From Limnoperna fortunei (Eukaryota; Mollusca; Bivalvia; Mytilida; Modiolidae), in assembly GCA_944474755.1 (NCBI GenBank), contig OX104112.1, positions 59,427,640 through 59,491,639 of the forward strand: a stretch of DNA of 64,000 nt. The letters are read 5' to 3'. Every line of letters starts with the position of its first letter. Positions within the stretch are counted from its first letter, which is position 1. Position numbers and translations under genes: made by a program. Below the pieces are notes generated by a model that worked only from the letters and a program-made list of their open reading frames with translations, was not told the origin of the DNA and ran no database searches. Positions 37,536 through 48,588 of this stretch are shown piece after piece.

Positions 37536-38481
37536 TTAAAAAGTTGTTTTCTTTTTCTGTCACTTTACTTAATATATATTAGTTTCCGTTTTCATTTTTT
37601 CTAGAAAGTGGTAAACATATTCGGTAGTCTTAGTTACCTTATAAAATATAATGAATACAAACAGGATTTTCTGAGATCTTGTTATAGATTAACTGACTTT
37701 TACGTAAAGAGTAATAAATACTTCTCTCCGGAACTTATACTCGGACAGATTTTCAATGATGATGCTTAATTGCTGTAAATAGTTTCCGTTGCTTATAATG
37801 TCGTTTTGATGCAAAGTAATTTAGCGAATTTAAATTACTTGAACAATGGATACTTCTAAGTTTAAATTCTGCTCCAACGTTTAATCTTAAAAAGATCACA
37901 GCGTTACTCTTTAAATTCTGTAAATTTCAGTTGTAGCAGTGAATAGTTTTATTTAGCCTAATAATTAAAATAACTCAAACATTTTGAAAACAAAAATCAT
38001 TTAATTTGTATTATTCGTTTTAAAAAACATCTGCTAACATCTTGCACATCAAGAGTTTTGTTTTTGAAATAGTCTTAGTATCAGTTCTTTTAATTGGATG
38101 TGTTCCGATGTTCCATGAAAAAACCCCATTTACTCTTTATTTATTACATCGCCATGCGCTTAAATGACACAATATTTCAGAGATAGTCTTTGTGTACATT
38201 GCTTTTTGTAAAATAGTGATTTCATAGTTCACATCAACTAATCAAATTCAAAATGAGTTAAAATGTCGTATTTGTTACCAGCGATCATATAACAACTTAA
38301 GATTATTTATGTCATTTAAACGTTGACTTAAAAGTACACATTTTTCATCTAAAAGAGAGTCACATTTTCATCATGGGTCTCGTTTTGTGACACAAAATAT
38401 TCATTAATAGTACTTTGGACCTAAATTTGGTTTAAAAACTGTAAATTTCACATGAATGAGCATGGGGCAATCACACTATTA

Positions 38482-38563
38482 AATTGATGAGTCTTGATTA
38501 GACGAAACGCGCGTCTGGCGAAATAAATTCTATTAACCTTGGTATCTTTGATGACATTTTATT
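38482..38563 (+). repeat. Degenerate hammerhead-repeat fragment
   Basis: Shares the ribozyme block and the downstream CCTTGGTATCTTTGA block with the 6.7-7.3 kb repeat. The core is TTGATGA (first C changed) and the 5' half of stem I no longer pairs with TGGCG, so self-cleavage is unlikely. Only the 3' end of the unit is present. Confidence 0.75.
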
Positions 38564-38639
38564 TAATGCTATATCAATTATTTGAAAACCATACACTTAC
38601 AAGAGACTCATTTAGATAAAAGGTACCTAGACTCCTATC

Positions 38640-38700
38640 GTTACTAAGATATGTTGTTTTTTTGTTTTTGTCTGTTTTTGTTTTTTTTTGGGGGGGGGGA
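38640..38700. repeat. Low-complexity T/G tract
   Basis: T-rich run with interspersed G, ending in nine G. Confidence 0.9.
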
Positions 38701-38764
38701 TAGTTTTGTATTTTGCTTAGTTTAAATATGGTTTTTTCCTCCATTTTGTCATTGCATCATTGCT

Positions 38765-38880
38765 TTTAAGGTAGGAGAAAGTCGGATCTGTCGTAACCCT
38801 AAACTTCGGCTGGAAAACGGGCAGTTATTATAAATAAAGTTTGGAGTCTTGCACCCTTAACACGAAAACGCAATCTTAAT
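38765..38880 (-). repeat. Possible SINE family A remnant
   Basis: Antisense traces: GGAAAACGGGCA, TTTGGAGTCTTGCACCC and CGCAATCTTAATTGACA-like words. Strongly diverged. Confidence 0.35.
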
Positions 38881-40196
38881 TGACAGCACGGCTTTCTAAA
38901 ACTTCGACAACCGTATCCTCAAAAAATATGAGAACAGCACAGAATGTTTTGTAGGTGAAAGGTCCTTGACTAATATCATATAGAAGTTGTATATTTAATG
39001 TTGGAAAGTACGGTTATAATTTGTTTAGAAAACACAAAATAGTAAACACTTTTAAAATGAAGGCAGCAATGTTGAAGGTCCTTTCAAGATGTATATTTCA
39101 TTTATCATTTTGTATTGGTAGAAATTATCAGCTGTACATATAACTTGTCTTTAGAATAGTCGGTATGTTTTTTCTAGGAAAATTCTCTAAGATTTATCTC
39201 CCAAAAGTACACGTGTGTGCCTACATTTTACAATAATGTGTACACGAAATTCTGTGCAACTGGTACCGACAGAAATATGAACGGTTTAAATTACAGTATT
39301 TAATCAGTCAACCCACAGATATATATTAATTATTTTTATCGCTAAATCGGTAAATTAACGGTATATTCACAAACGGACAAAAAATAAATTTTACCTTTTT
39401 CAGAACGCCAAAGCTTCACAATAAAAATCGTAAAAGTTATAACATTGAGAAGTCTAATCTAATAATGAAAGTACACTCCTTCAATGTGTCACTGATAAAT
39501 AAAATCAAATAAAAACTTGACAGAATTTCCGTTTTCGTAGACGACAATATTACCTTTTTCAAGGACAATTACTTTCATTCTTTTATATATTAAATATATT
39601 TAAAATAAACTTTTTCATTGAATCATAGTATGCCTTTGATTCTTGGAAGAGTTTAGCCATCAAATACATTATTTAGATGTATTACATTTGACATAGATCA
39701 AATAAATAACAAACCACATAGTTATCATATGTATATTGACACCATAAATAAAATACACAATTTTTCATTTATTACTAAACTGCCATATCACTATATACAA
39801 ATCGCAGTGTACAATATTCTACATATTTTAAATAAATGGAGAAACGTTAATTAACCATTTAACACGACAATGACAACATCCCACTAATTTTGAATTTTGT
39901 AATGTTGATGAGCATATGCCCTTATATGTGGTCAATTAAATATATATACATTTTTTACACAAAAGTCAGTTTCACGGGGTGCAAAGTTTATGTTAAGATT
40001 TTTTAAATCTTATTATTACGAGTTCTGAATGCGCATAGTCATCTCTTTTAAGTTTTTTTCAAACAAAAAATCGTTTAGCACAAAGTCCATAGCATTGTGT
40101 TAGAGAATGTATAACCATCCCGATAAAGTGGCTTGCAACAAGAAAAACACAGGAAGGAAATAAAACCGAAAGTTTAAGTATTGAAACGAAACTAGT
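38881..40196. other. 3' flank of GPCR 2
   Basis: AT-rich. A minus-strand AATAAA lies near 39768-39773, about 420 bases past the stop, and could end the transcript. Confidence 0.4.
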
Positions 40197-41537
40197 TTAT
40201 CTGCAGAAACACCTATTTAAGTAAATGTTCGAAGTTGGTGTCGTTTTATTGTGCACGTGACCAGAACTGTTAACACTGTTCACGATCTGAATACTGTGTA
40301 TACTGAAAAGACTATTTGTTGCGCTTGCATCGTTTATACTGTAAAGATGTGTTCTTTGAATTGTATCTGCATTAGAATTCATAACCTTTGTAGCACGATC
40401 GCCTGGCGTTGTAACATACCTAAAAGGAAGCCATTTGATCCAGCCGAGTAATAAGATGTATTTTAGTTTCTTTCGGAAATTTTCGCTCATCGATATGAAT
40501 ATGAAAAAATTTGCAGTACTTCCAATGTATAAAACTAAATTTGAAATCATTGCACTGTTCAATCGTGTTTGTGAGTTTAATGAAGAATTATCTGGATGTG
40601 GTTCAATGGTAATCCAAGTATAAAAAATAACATACGGTAATTCCATTAGAAGAAAGCAAACCGCAATTGCAATGATAGTTTTTGAGGTTCGTTCAATGTG
40701 CTTTAGGTCACGTCTCTCTGGTGTGTGCTCTTCAGAATGGAGACTAAGTATTTGCTTTGTGTCTCGTTTTAGTTCTAGTATCAACAAAAATGTAGTAACT
40801 GTAAGCATAAGACATGGGATTATTGTGCCTGGAATGTTTTTTAAACATGTAATCATTGTACCTATAATTTCCGCTGATGACGTATCAGAACAAAGACACA
40901 TATTTCTATGAAGTTCACCACTGAAATTATCATACAGTGTGATTTCACTGTAAGCTTTTCTCCAGAAAACAGGCACGATATTTAACAGAAATGAAACCAA
41001 GAACAGGCTCAATATTCCATAAAAAGAACGTTTTCTTGTCCATAGCCATGGTCCGGTCATTGGAAAAGCCACAACTATGTATCTCTGTAGTCCAAGCAGG
41101 GTGGTTAGCCACATCGACAAAATGTGAAACATAGATGCCAGATTATACGAGAAATCATGGTATACACAAAATGGATACTTCATAATATCTGTCTTATGGT
41201 CTAATCCATACACAATAAAGAACATGGGAGATATAACACATATGGAAAGAAGATCCGACAGAGCAAGCGCTGTTAAAATTATATTAGTAGGTGACTTCCG
41301 GTTTGTGGTCATAAAAATCATTATTGCAAGTGAATTTAAAAAGAGCGCAAGTAATGAGATAATCGGAATAGTAAAGCCATATATTATTTTGTCCATACTT
41401 GAATATTCAATTGGAAAGCAGAAATTCAGATGAAGAATTGTTTTGTTTGTGGTCAAATTGTTGACCGTATGTCCATAGTCTAATGAAGATGTCCAGTGGC
41501 GTCCACCTGGAGCAAATAAATGATGCAAGTTTACCAT
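40197..41537 (-). CDS. Class A GPCR, sex-peptide/MIP receptor or dmsr-like (GPCR 2)
   Basis: A single-exon frame of 446 residues from the first ATG (41535-41537). The open frame extends nine codons upstream but has no ATG there and meets an in-frame TAG. M48 is an alternative, shorter start. TM segments lie at about 51-75, 85-111, 130-158, 171-192, 228-256, 285-311 and 329-350. Marks: N68 (TM1), LALSD with D95 (TM2), C124 with C214/C216 in loop 2, Q151-R152-Y153, FLLMELP with E299 and P301, and NFFIF (343-347). Sequons at N27, N31, N204 and N317. The C-tail of about 95 residues is rich in Ser/Thr/Asn, far longer than in GPCR 1, and suits phosphorylation and arrestin binding (inference). TM1-TM2 is very close to GPCR 3, including the shared stretch TTNRKSPTNI, so the two are probably recent duplicates. 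Peptide ligand unknown. Confidence 0.93.
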   Translation of the reverse strand: MVNLHHLFAPGGRHWTSSLDYGHTVNNLTTNKTILHLNFCFPIEYSSMDKIIYGFTIPIISLLALFLNSLAIMIFMTTNRKSPTNIILTALALSDLLSICVISPMFFIVYGLDHKTDIMKYPFCVYHDFSYNLASMFHILSMWLTTLLGLQRYIVVAFPMTGPWLWTRKRSFYGILSLFLVSFLLNIVPVFWRKAYSEITLYDNFSGELHRNMCLCSDTSSAEIIGTMITCLKNIPGTIIPCLMLTVTTFLLILELKRDTKQILSLHSEEHTPERRDLKHIERTSKTIIAIAVCFLLMELPYVIFYTWITIEPHPDNSSLNSQTRLNSAMISNLVLYIGSTANFFIFISMSENFRKKLKYILLLGWIKWLPFRYVTTPGDRATKVMNSNADTIQRTHLYSINDASATNSLFSIHSIQIVNSVNSSGHVHNKTTPTSNIYLNRCFCR

Positions 41538-42670
41538 GGCAATGAAAATGCTCAAAAACCACAAATCCTATTCTTCAACACAGAAACATAACTGCCTATG
41601 TGTTCAATATTCTGATTAACAAACACAACAATTCGTGCACTAAATCCGCATTATTCTGATAGCAAACTGCTAGTTTATAAACTTCGGTATCTTTCTTTGG
41701 TAGAAGAAAAATTGTTCAGCTGATTTAAATGACGCAATGTTTTGCGTACACAGGGGAATGTTAATATGAAGAAAGTGGCATTGCGTGTAAAAGAATATTA
41801 TTCTGCAAAACAGGAATTGATTTTGGGGTTTTTAGCTTTACCAGAACAGAGCAATTATGTTCCGACACATGATTATTATTTCAAACAAATGATTTAATTT
41901 ATCAGTAGTAGTTCAGGAATGGAATAATATAAATACATTTCTCGTGAATAAAAATGACAAGATTGTGTCTTTTCACAGACACGTAGCTAGGTAATAACTG
42001 GACACGCTTAAGTAAATGTGCATGAAAATAAGATAAAAATGATTATCGTTTGAGACCAAAATGTTGTCCTCAAGCATAAAGTGATGAAAACTGTCGGACT
42101 CAGTGTTTAAAATAAAATATTCCACCAATTTATTAAAAAAAGGATATTCTAGAGACATTTTTTTTTCTAAATAAAACTTGGATTGCGTGTTGTCATATTG
42201 TATGTCATATAAAATAATCACATCACTCCAATTAAATAATGTATTATAAATTTAATTTCAGTGACATGGTTAAATATTGACGTTTTACAAAGTATTATTT
42301 ACTTTTCTTGGATTTAATGAACAATCCGAATTTTATATTATTTGTTTTCGTACCAATTTTTTAATGCAATCGCTTTTACGCAGATGGCCGAATTTTTTTA
42401 ATTGTAATAAACAGCCACGACTTATTTCTTTTTTGCAAAGTTATTCTATTTGATAAATCGTATGTAATAGTAAATCACTAAATATTCAACCTTCTTCGTA
42501 CAAAGTATTTCATATATAACTTAAATTATTTAGAACATTAAGGTGCCAAACTAATTTCTAATTTAGTCGTACGATGGTATTTATCATGGATATAATAGCT
42601 TCGTTTGTTAATTACATCAGTACCCAAATGTGTCATGTAATATTATTTATAGATTACTTACATTTTTCAA

Positions 42671-42730
42671 ACTAGACGCATTTTCTCGTTCGTATCTCAT
42701 CGAGATTACGAGAATATGCATCTAGTTTCA
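42671..42730. repeat. Perfectly centred hairpin
   Basis: AAACTAGACGCATTTTCTCG and CGAGAATATGCATCTAGTTT pair at 17 of 20 positions around a 20-base loop. Confidence 0.7.
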
Positions 42731-42867
42731 AAACGTAAAAACGTATTGACAGGGAGTTGAGATGAGCCCATCTCACGCTGGTAGTGATATTGGATAATAA
42801 CGCACATAAAGATCAGAAAAAAAATACTGCAATATAGCGATAAATATATATTACTCCATATTTTACA

Positions 42868-43126
42868 CAGGCCTTGGTGGCCGAGTGGTTAAGGTAGTTC
42901 GGCTTCTATTGATCCCGTGGTCTGTCAACACTGAGGTTGCGGGTTCGAGCCTAAATACGGACTGGGTGTACTCAACTCCAATCTTAATTGACAAGGATTG
43001 ACAGTTTTCCTTTTGAAGATCAGTGGATCTCTCCGGCTTCCTCCCCCAATAAAAACTGGAAGCCATGATTTAGCTGAAAAAATTGCCGAAAGTGGCATTA
43101 CAAGTAAATCAAACCAAACAAACATG
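42868..43126 (+). mobile_element. SINE family A, full length
   Basis: Sense strand with intact box A and box B (GGTTCGAGCCTA) and a short AAACCAAACAAAC tail. A 7-bp duplication TTTTACA is seen at 42861-42867 and 43127-43133. The middle has a small deletion around the CTCCGG block. It lies between GPCR 2 and GPCR 3. Confidence 0.88.
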
Positions 43127-44882
43127 TTTTACAATTAATTAGTTACAGACAAATTTATTGGCCACTTTACCACCATTTGCACCTATCATACCTCTGTATA
43201 TTTCATAATGTCATCAGAAATAATGTAAAACATAAATTAAACTTCTTTTTTATTGCTTCTTTTCTGGTGTATAAATCATTATTACTGTTAAGACAATAAT
43301 ATTTTGATGACCATCTGCCCACTGTGAACGCGGTGTGTTTGAATGTGTAATTATTATACATAGTCGATTGTGTCAACTCTACATATAGAAAAGCTGTTTC
43401 TGTAATAAAAAGTGATTTTATCACAAAAGGCGTTTTTATTTACATAGCGTTTCCATTACGTAAGCGTTATACAATACATAGGTTACAAACTAAAGGAGTT
43501 AAGTATGAAAATTGTATGTACAAAATTTAAAGGGTACATATTAAGCTGAACACCGAGTTTAAAGCGTTGATTGATTGATAATCCATACAAATAATTCAAC
43601 AAAATTCTCAATATTATCAAATGAACAAACATCAAAGAGCAAAAACTTATTATTTTTATCTTTAAAAGATATATTTATATTTAAAACTGCGACAGTGGTC
43701 CCAGGCTGTATGTTCCACACATAGATATGTTCAAAAGGAAACATGAATTTTAAAATCTTCTTAATTGGTTTTTTTAATTAGCAATACTCCGTTGTATTTA
43801 AAGTAAAACGATTAAACATACCCTGTATAATATTCAAAAATTTTCAGCACTGTTACTAAATGTGATACTACTGTTTGATGTCTTTGTACATAAAAACAAA
43901 ATAAACACTTCACTGTGTATAAATCGTCATGCCATGTAAACTAAATAGTCAAGAGGAACATGAGCTTGTCGGTATAAGAGTCTATTGTAATTGTTGTAGA
44001 CAACTCTAAACGAGTTCAAAGAGTTTTACAAGATTAGATTGTACCGATAAACGCTCTCACGTATGCCAAACACTGATCTTAATAATGCAATAACTATTTT
44101 TAATCGTGGAATGTAAAGCTCTTGAGTAATGTGTGAGTATATTCAAATGGGCTTTAAACAATATTTATTATTTGTGATGTGTTTGATATTTAGATGGTTT
44201 TAATAAAAATCGATTAATTGGATTTTATGTAATCAGAGTAATAATCTACATAAAAATGTTGCGATCTGTTTGTTAAGATGAAACTTGTTACTATTATACA
44301 ATTTCTGTTTAAACTTGATTATCGCCAACTGTGATCGGTAAGTGAACTTTAGTGAGAGTACCAGAAAATGTTTAGATGATAGAATTGAAGTCAGGCGATT
44401 CTGACCCCTTCTTATTAAGAGGCAATTAATTTGACTTTTAATATAATTGACTGGGACAGTTTATGATATTTTTCTTGTGTATTACTTTATCGCAGTAAAT
44501 ATGTGATGAATCGTTTTCATCTTATAAAAGAGTTAGGTACTTCCCACATGATTCAGCCTTAATTCTAAATTGACGTGCACAATTGTATGTTAATAAATGT
44601 TACACTAGCCACGGAAATAAAATTGTAAAACTGCTGAATTGGCCTGCTGTTCTTCTAGTCCATTTTTATGGTAACACAGTGTAGTTAAATATGGTTTATA
44701 AATTTATGTTTAAAAAAGTTGTTTTTATAACAAATAGCTAAATAATAAAGCATAATCGCTTTTGATATTTAACTCAGATGTAAAAAAGAAGCAACACAGA
44801 AACTTCATACTTTGTATGTTACGAAACAATCTAAGATATTAATGGCAAGATAAGATCACGAATTAATTACAGTGGACTACTG

Positions 44883-45165
44883 ATTAACATCAAAATTAAC
44901 AGACGAATATGGAGTTGGATAGATTATACGTTAAAAAAGCCAAACGCCGCTTTTGTTCATCAGTCACTTAGCTGGAACAATCAAGGACAGCAAAATAGAG
45001 GTAGACCAAAAACGCTTTTCAGAAGTAATCAGAAAAAGAAGGACACCAACTCGGCAAACATGGTGGAGATGTAAAAACTAGTACAGAACCAAAGAAAATA
45101 GAAATATTTCATAGACGATATATATCGCGCAAGGGGTACAACGGTTCAGGTCATGGTATAGACAT
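44883..45165 (+). pseudogene. LINE-like ORF2 terminal remnant
   Basis: A plus-strand frame gives RRIWSWIDYTLKKPN, then LSWNNQGQQNRGRPKTLFR, and later, in a different frame, a TWW-containing stretch. The order R(R)WxWIGHxLRK - WNPQGxRxRGRPK - TW is the usual end of endonuclease-reverse transcriptase proteins of non-LTR elements. Frameshifts and stops show it is decayed. Nothing upstream was recognised as the polymerase domain. Confidence 0.7.
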
Positions 45166-47475
45166 ATTGTTTTAAACTATATTTTCCCCTTTAAACGATC
45201 GATTGATCGAAATCTGTACATAACAAGTTTTTTACTATATTGACTTGCTTTTGTCCCGTTTGTAATTTGTGTCTCTTTTTATAGATGGGAATAAACATCT
45301 AAGGAAAGGAATTTGAACAAGTGGTACCTATAACATGCTTGTATGTTATTGTCATAACATCTTTTCTGAACAAAACATCGTTTACAATAACAACTCGAAT
45401 ATACATAATCTCGGTAAGTGATATTGTGTATTGTCATGATTAATTTTCGTTTGTGCTAAGTCAATATAACTAATTGTTGCTAATAACTCTCTTGTGTAAG
45501 ACGTTTAGTCTGCTTTTATAATTGATGTTTACAATGTTACTTAATTTATCTCATTAGAACAATGAAAGTCCTCAAAAATGTCATTTTCAGTTAATGAGGC
45601 AGATGTGTATGAAATATTACAGCATTAACCCTGTATATTCCAGGTTTTGATTAAAATAAAAATAATTAAGTTATTTGTAGCAAAAGCACAAAAATAAAAT
45701 TAAAGCTGTTTGTAATTTCCGGTAAAAACTGTCTAGTTGCATGTCAGTTATGTATATTTAGAAAATAGCAAAGAAAACCGACCGAACAACAGTAGCCAAA
45801 AGCCAAGGGACAGTTACAAATCCGGATATAGGCAAACACAACACACCAAAAACATAAGTATCGTCTACCTTTTGTTCGTCGTTTGTGTTTTGTGATTTAC
45901 CTTAACTTAGTTTTTGTTTTCACGTGTGCTGCATTCCCCATAACAGGGACTTGAAATAATTGATCTTACTGTGTAGACTAACCACCGTCATTAGTTGAAT
46001 TGGGCGCTTTTTGTATGAAAGACTTCGATTATCATTTTCGCATACCATTTATAAATTTTTCTTTCAGTAATTTGGTAATTTTCTGTGAACATTTTACTTT
46101 TACTTTTGCACTATATATAGACTTTATATTTAATTTATTTTCATGAATATTTACATTGTATTGAGGTCAAATTAGTGAGAGGTATTTATTGTTAACTTGT
46201 AGGTTTTACCACATTGTGTACAAGGATTGATGAAATAATAATTGTCTATTTTCAACCACCTTTTTGTCGTGGTTGTTCTTTATCTTAGGTTCCCCGTACA
46301 CGGGTAAACAAGCCGTCAACCCAGGACAGCATAGTAATATACCCGTTTTAATTTTTTCCTCGTTTCGGGTAAGCAACAATGTTTCTACTTTCTGCAATGC
46401 AAAACTCCGGCAATTGGTTCATACAATAAATGATATTATATCAAACGCAAATTATTAACATGGCAAATACTTTATTAAACAGAAATATAATACAAAGAAT
46501 TTTAGAGATTAAAAAGGTTTTGTCCACTTGTCACAAAACAAATTACGACATAAAAGGTACGCACTAGTAAAAAAAATTACAATTCACAAAACACGGGGAT
46601 TAAAAAACCTTTTTGTCAACTAAGTATCAAATGCAATAATAGATATGTGTGTAAACTTATCCAATGTTTTGAAAATTTGAAAGTCAAAATTGTCATGATC
46701 AAAGCCAACGCTGTCAACAACTTTTTTAAAAATAAAGTACACAAAGTAATGAACGCTACTAAATAATTCATTTGTGAAAATTGGTTGAAATTAGGGAGAG
46801 AGGTACGTTGTTTAATCTAATCAAATTAGGAAATGCTATAATAGAAAGTAGGATAGTAGGCAATTACATTTATGACGCGATAAAAAATAAGTTTCATTGT
46901 ATGTCTTGATGTCTTGAAGTAACTAGAACTTTGATTAAAAGTAACTGAAAAACATTATTTCAAATTAAAAACAACGCCAACAATATATTGTAGACACTTT
47001 ATTACATCGATTTTTACCATACCACAAATAAGATGACAGGTGCCAATTTTAAGCAGGATGTTTAATATAAACATAAATGTTATAAAATGGGAATAAATTG
47101 TACTCTTAAACCAGTAATTAAAATTGAACGTTTTTATGACAACTATTTATGTTAGAACAGTTTCTATTATCAACTTTTAAACATTTTTAATATTGTTCTT
47201 TTCACAATTACGAAATGTAGACAGACACAAAACTAAAGCAACAGATGTTTAACGGTCGACAAGTTTTGTATAAAATCTCATAGCAGTCATAATTTAGGAT
47301 CTGTTAGACTTGTTGTGTTTAATTTATTATGCTTTTATTATTACACCTAGACAGTTTCGCTCCTTCCATTTATGGTTTACAAAAGTCTATTTCCAATGAA
47401 TTCGCTACATATTAACAACACACTATAAAATTGTCCAATATTTTTTTATGGGTAGACCCTTTTTTCTCCAAAGCG
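45166..47475. other. Intergenic DNA between GPCR 2 and GPCR 3, no gene seen
   Basis: AT-rich with random short frames (46206-46458). The last 150 bases next to GPCR 3 carry minus-strand AATAAA motifs. Confidence 0.45.
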
Positions 47476-48588
47476 CTAAATGAGATGTGATGCTTTAATA
47501 CTTATAAATGAATGTGTATTCTGCACATTCCGAGAAGTTTTCAAACATCTAAAGCATAAAAAATAGCGGAGTTTTCTACGAAAGTACTGACTCATGAAAA
47601 TGAATATGAGAAAGTTTCCGTTGCATCCAATGTACGCTAGAAGGTTAAATATGATTGACGACGTAAATCGTGCATTTCCATCCAATGCAGATTCGTGCGG
47701 ATGCGGTTCTATTACGATCCATGTAAAGAATACAGTATATGGCAATTCTATGACCAGGAAACAAGCTGTTATAACGACAATAAGCTTCGAAGTTCTTTTC
47801 ATGCGTTTCTGATCACGCCTCTCAGACGCATGGTTATCAATATGGAGCATTTGGATCTTCAGATCGTTTTTTCTTAGTTCTACTATAAGAAGAACTGTAG
47901 TGACTAACAAAATGCACGATGGGACCGTAGTTCCTAAAATATTCCGCATCCAACTATAAATTAAATTGAACATATAATATGATGTAGTCCATGAGCATTC
48001 ACACACTTCAATATAATTAGGAATGGAATTTGTAGCGTTTGAATTCTCGATCAATGCTGGTGTATAATGTTTAGTCCATGCATTTGGAACGTTCGGAACA
48101 ATCATTACGACAAACGATCCAATGCAAATATGGACGATCGCAATTATGGTATTTCTTTTATTGCAAAAACGTGGTCCTACCATCGGAAAAGCCACTACAA
48201 TATATCGTTCAATCCCAAGCACAACAGTCAGCCATATTGATATGCAATGAAACATTGAGGAAATATAATAAGCTGCGTCATAATATATTATAAAAGGACA
48301 TTGGTAGTAAACATCTTTCTTTCCGGCGTTCAATCCATAAACGATAAAAAACATAGGACTAATAGATCCTATCGATAGCATGTTTGAAAATGCCAGAACA
48401 GTTAACATAATATTTGTTGGTGACTTCCGGTTAGTTGTTGTAAAAACTAAAATTGCTAGCGAGTTTAAGAAAACTGTTATAATTGCTAAAATAGGAACAA
48501 CATATCCATATATTACATCTGCCATTACGGGAAAATTATGAACAGAGCATATGATCGCTCCACTACTGTTGACGAACAGCTTAACCAT
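47476..48588 (-). CDS. Class A GPCR, sex-peptide/MIP receptor or dmsr-like (GPCR 3)
   Basis: A single-exon frame of 370 residues from the ATG at 48586-48588. Six upstream codons are open (first one GTG) but lack ATG and follow an in-frame TAG. TM segments at about 25-49, 59-85, 105-134, 146-167, 212-238, 267-293 and 311-332. Marks: N42 (TM1), C97 with C196/C198, E127-R128-Y129, FLVIELP with E281 and P283, and NFLIF (325-329). Sequons at N7 and N184. TM2 reads LAFSN, so the sodium-site aspartate kept in the other two receptors is asparagine (N69, codon AAC). Unlike its neighbours it retains glutamate in the DRY position. Minus-strand AATAAA signals lie near 47323-47339, about 140 bases past the stop. 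It sits 6 kb upstream of GPCR 2 on the same strand, consistent with local duplication. Confidence 0.93.
   Translation of the reverse strand: MVKLFVNSSGAIICSVHNFPVMADVIYGYVVPILAIITVFLNSLAILVFTTTNRKSPTNIMLTVLAFSNMLSIGSISPMFFIVYGLNAGKKDVYYQCPFIIYYDAAYYISSMFHCISIWLTVVLGIERYIVVAFPMVGPRFCNKRNTIIAIVHICIGSFVVMIVPNVPNAWTKHYTPALIENSNATNSIPNYIEVCECSWTTSYYMFNLIYSWMRNILGTTVPSCILLVTTVLLIVELRKNDLKIQMLHIDNHASERRDQKRMKRTSKLIVVITACFLVIELPYTVFFTWIVIEPHPHESALDGNARFTSSIIFNLLAYIGCNGNFLIFIFMSQYFRRKLRYFLCFRCLKTSRNVQNTHSFISIKASHLI

Noticed and set aside
41538..41564. N-terminal extension of GPCR 2 starting WFLSIFIA, signal-peptide-like
   Set aside because: No ATG in this stretch and an in-frame TAG just upstream; the first ATG is at 41537.
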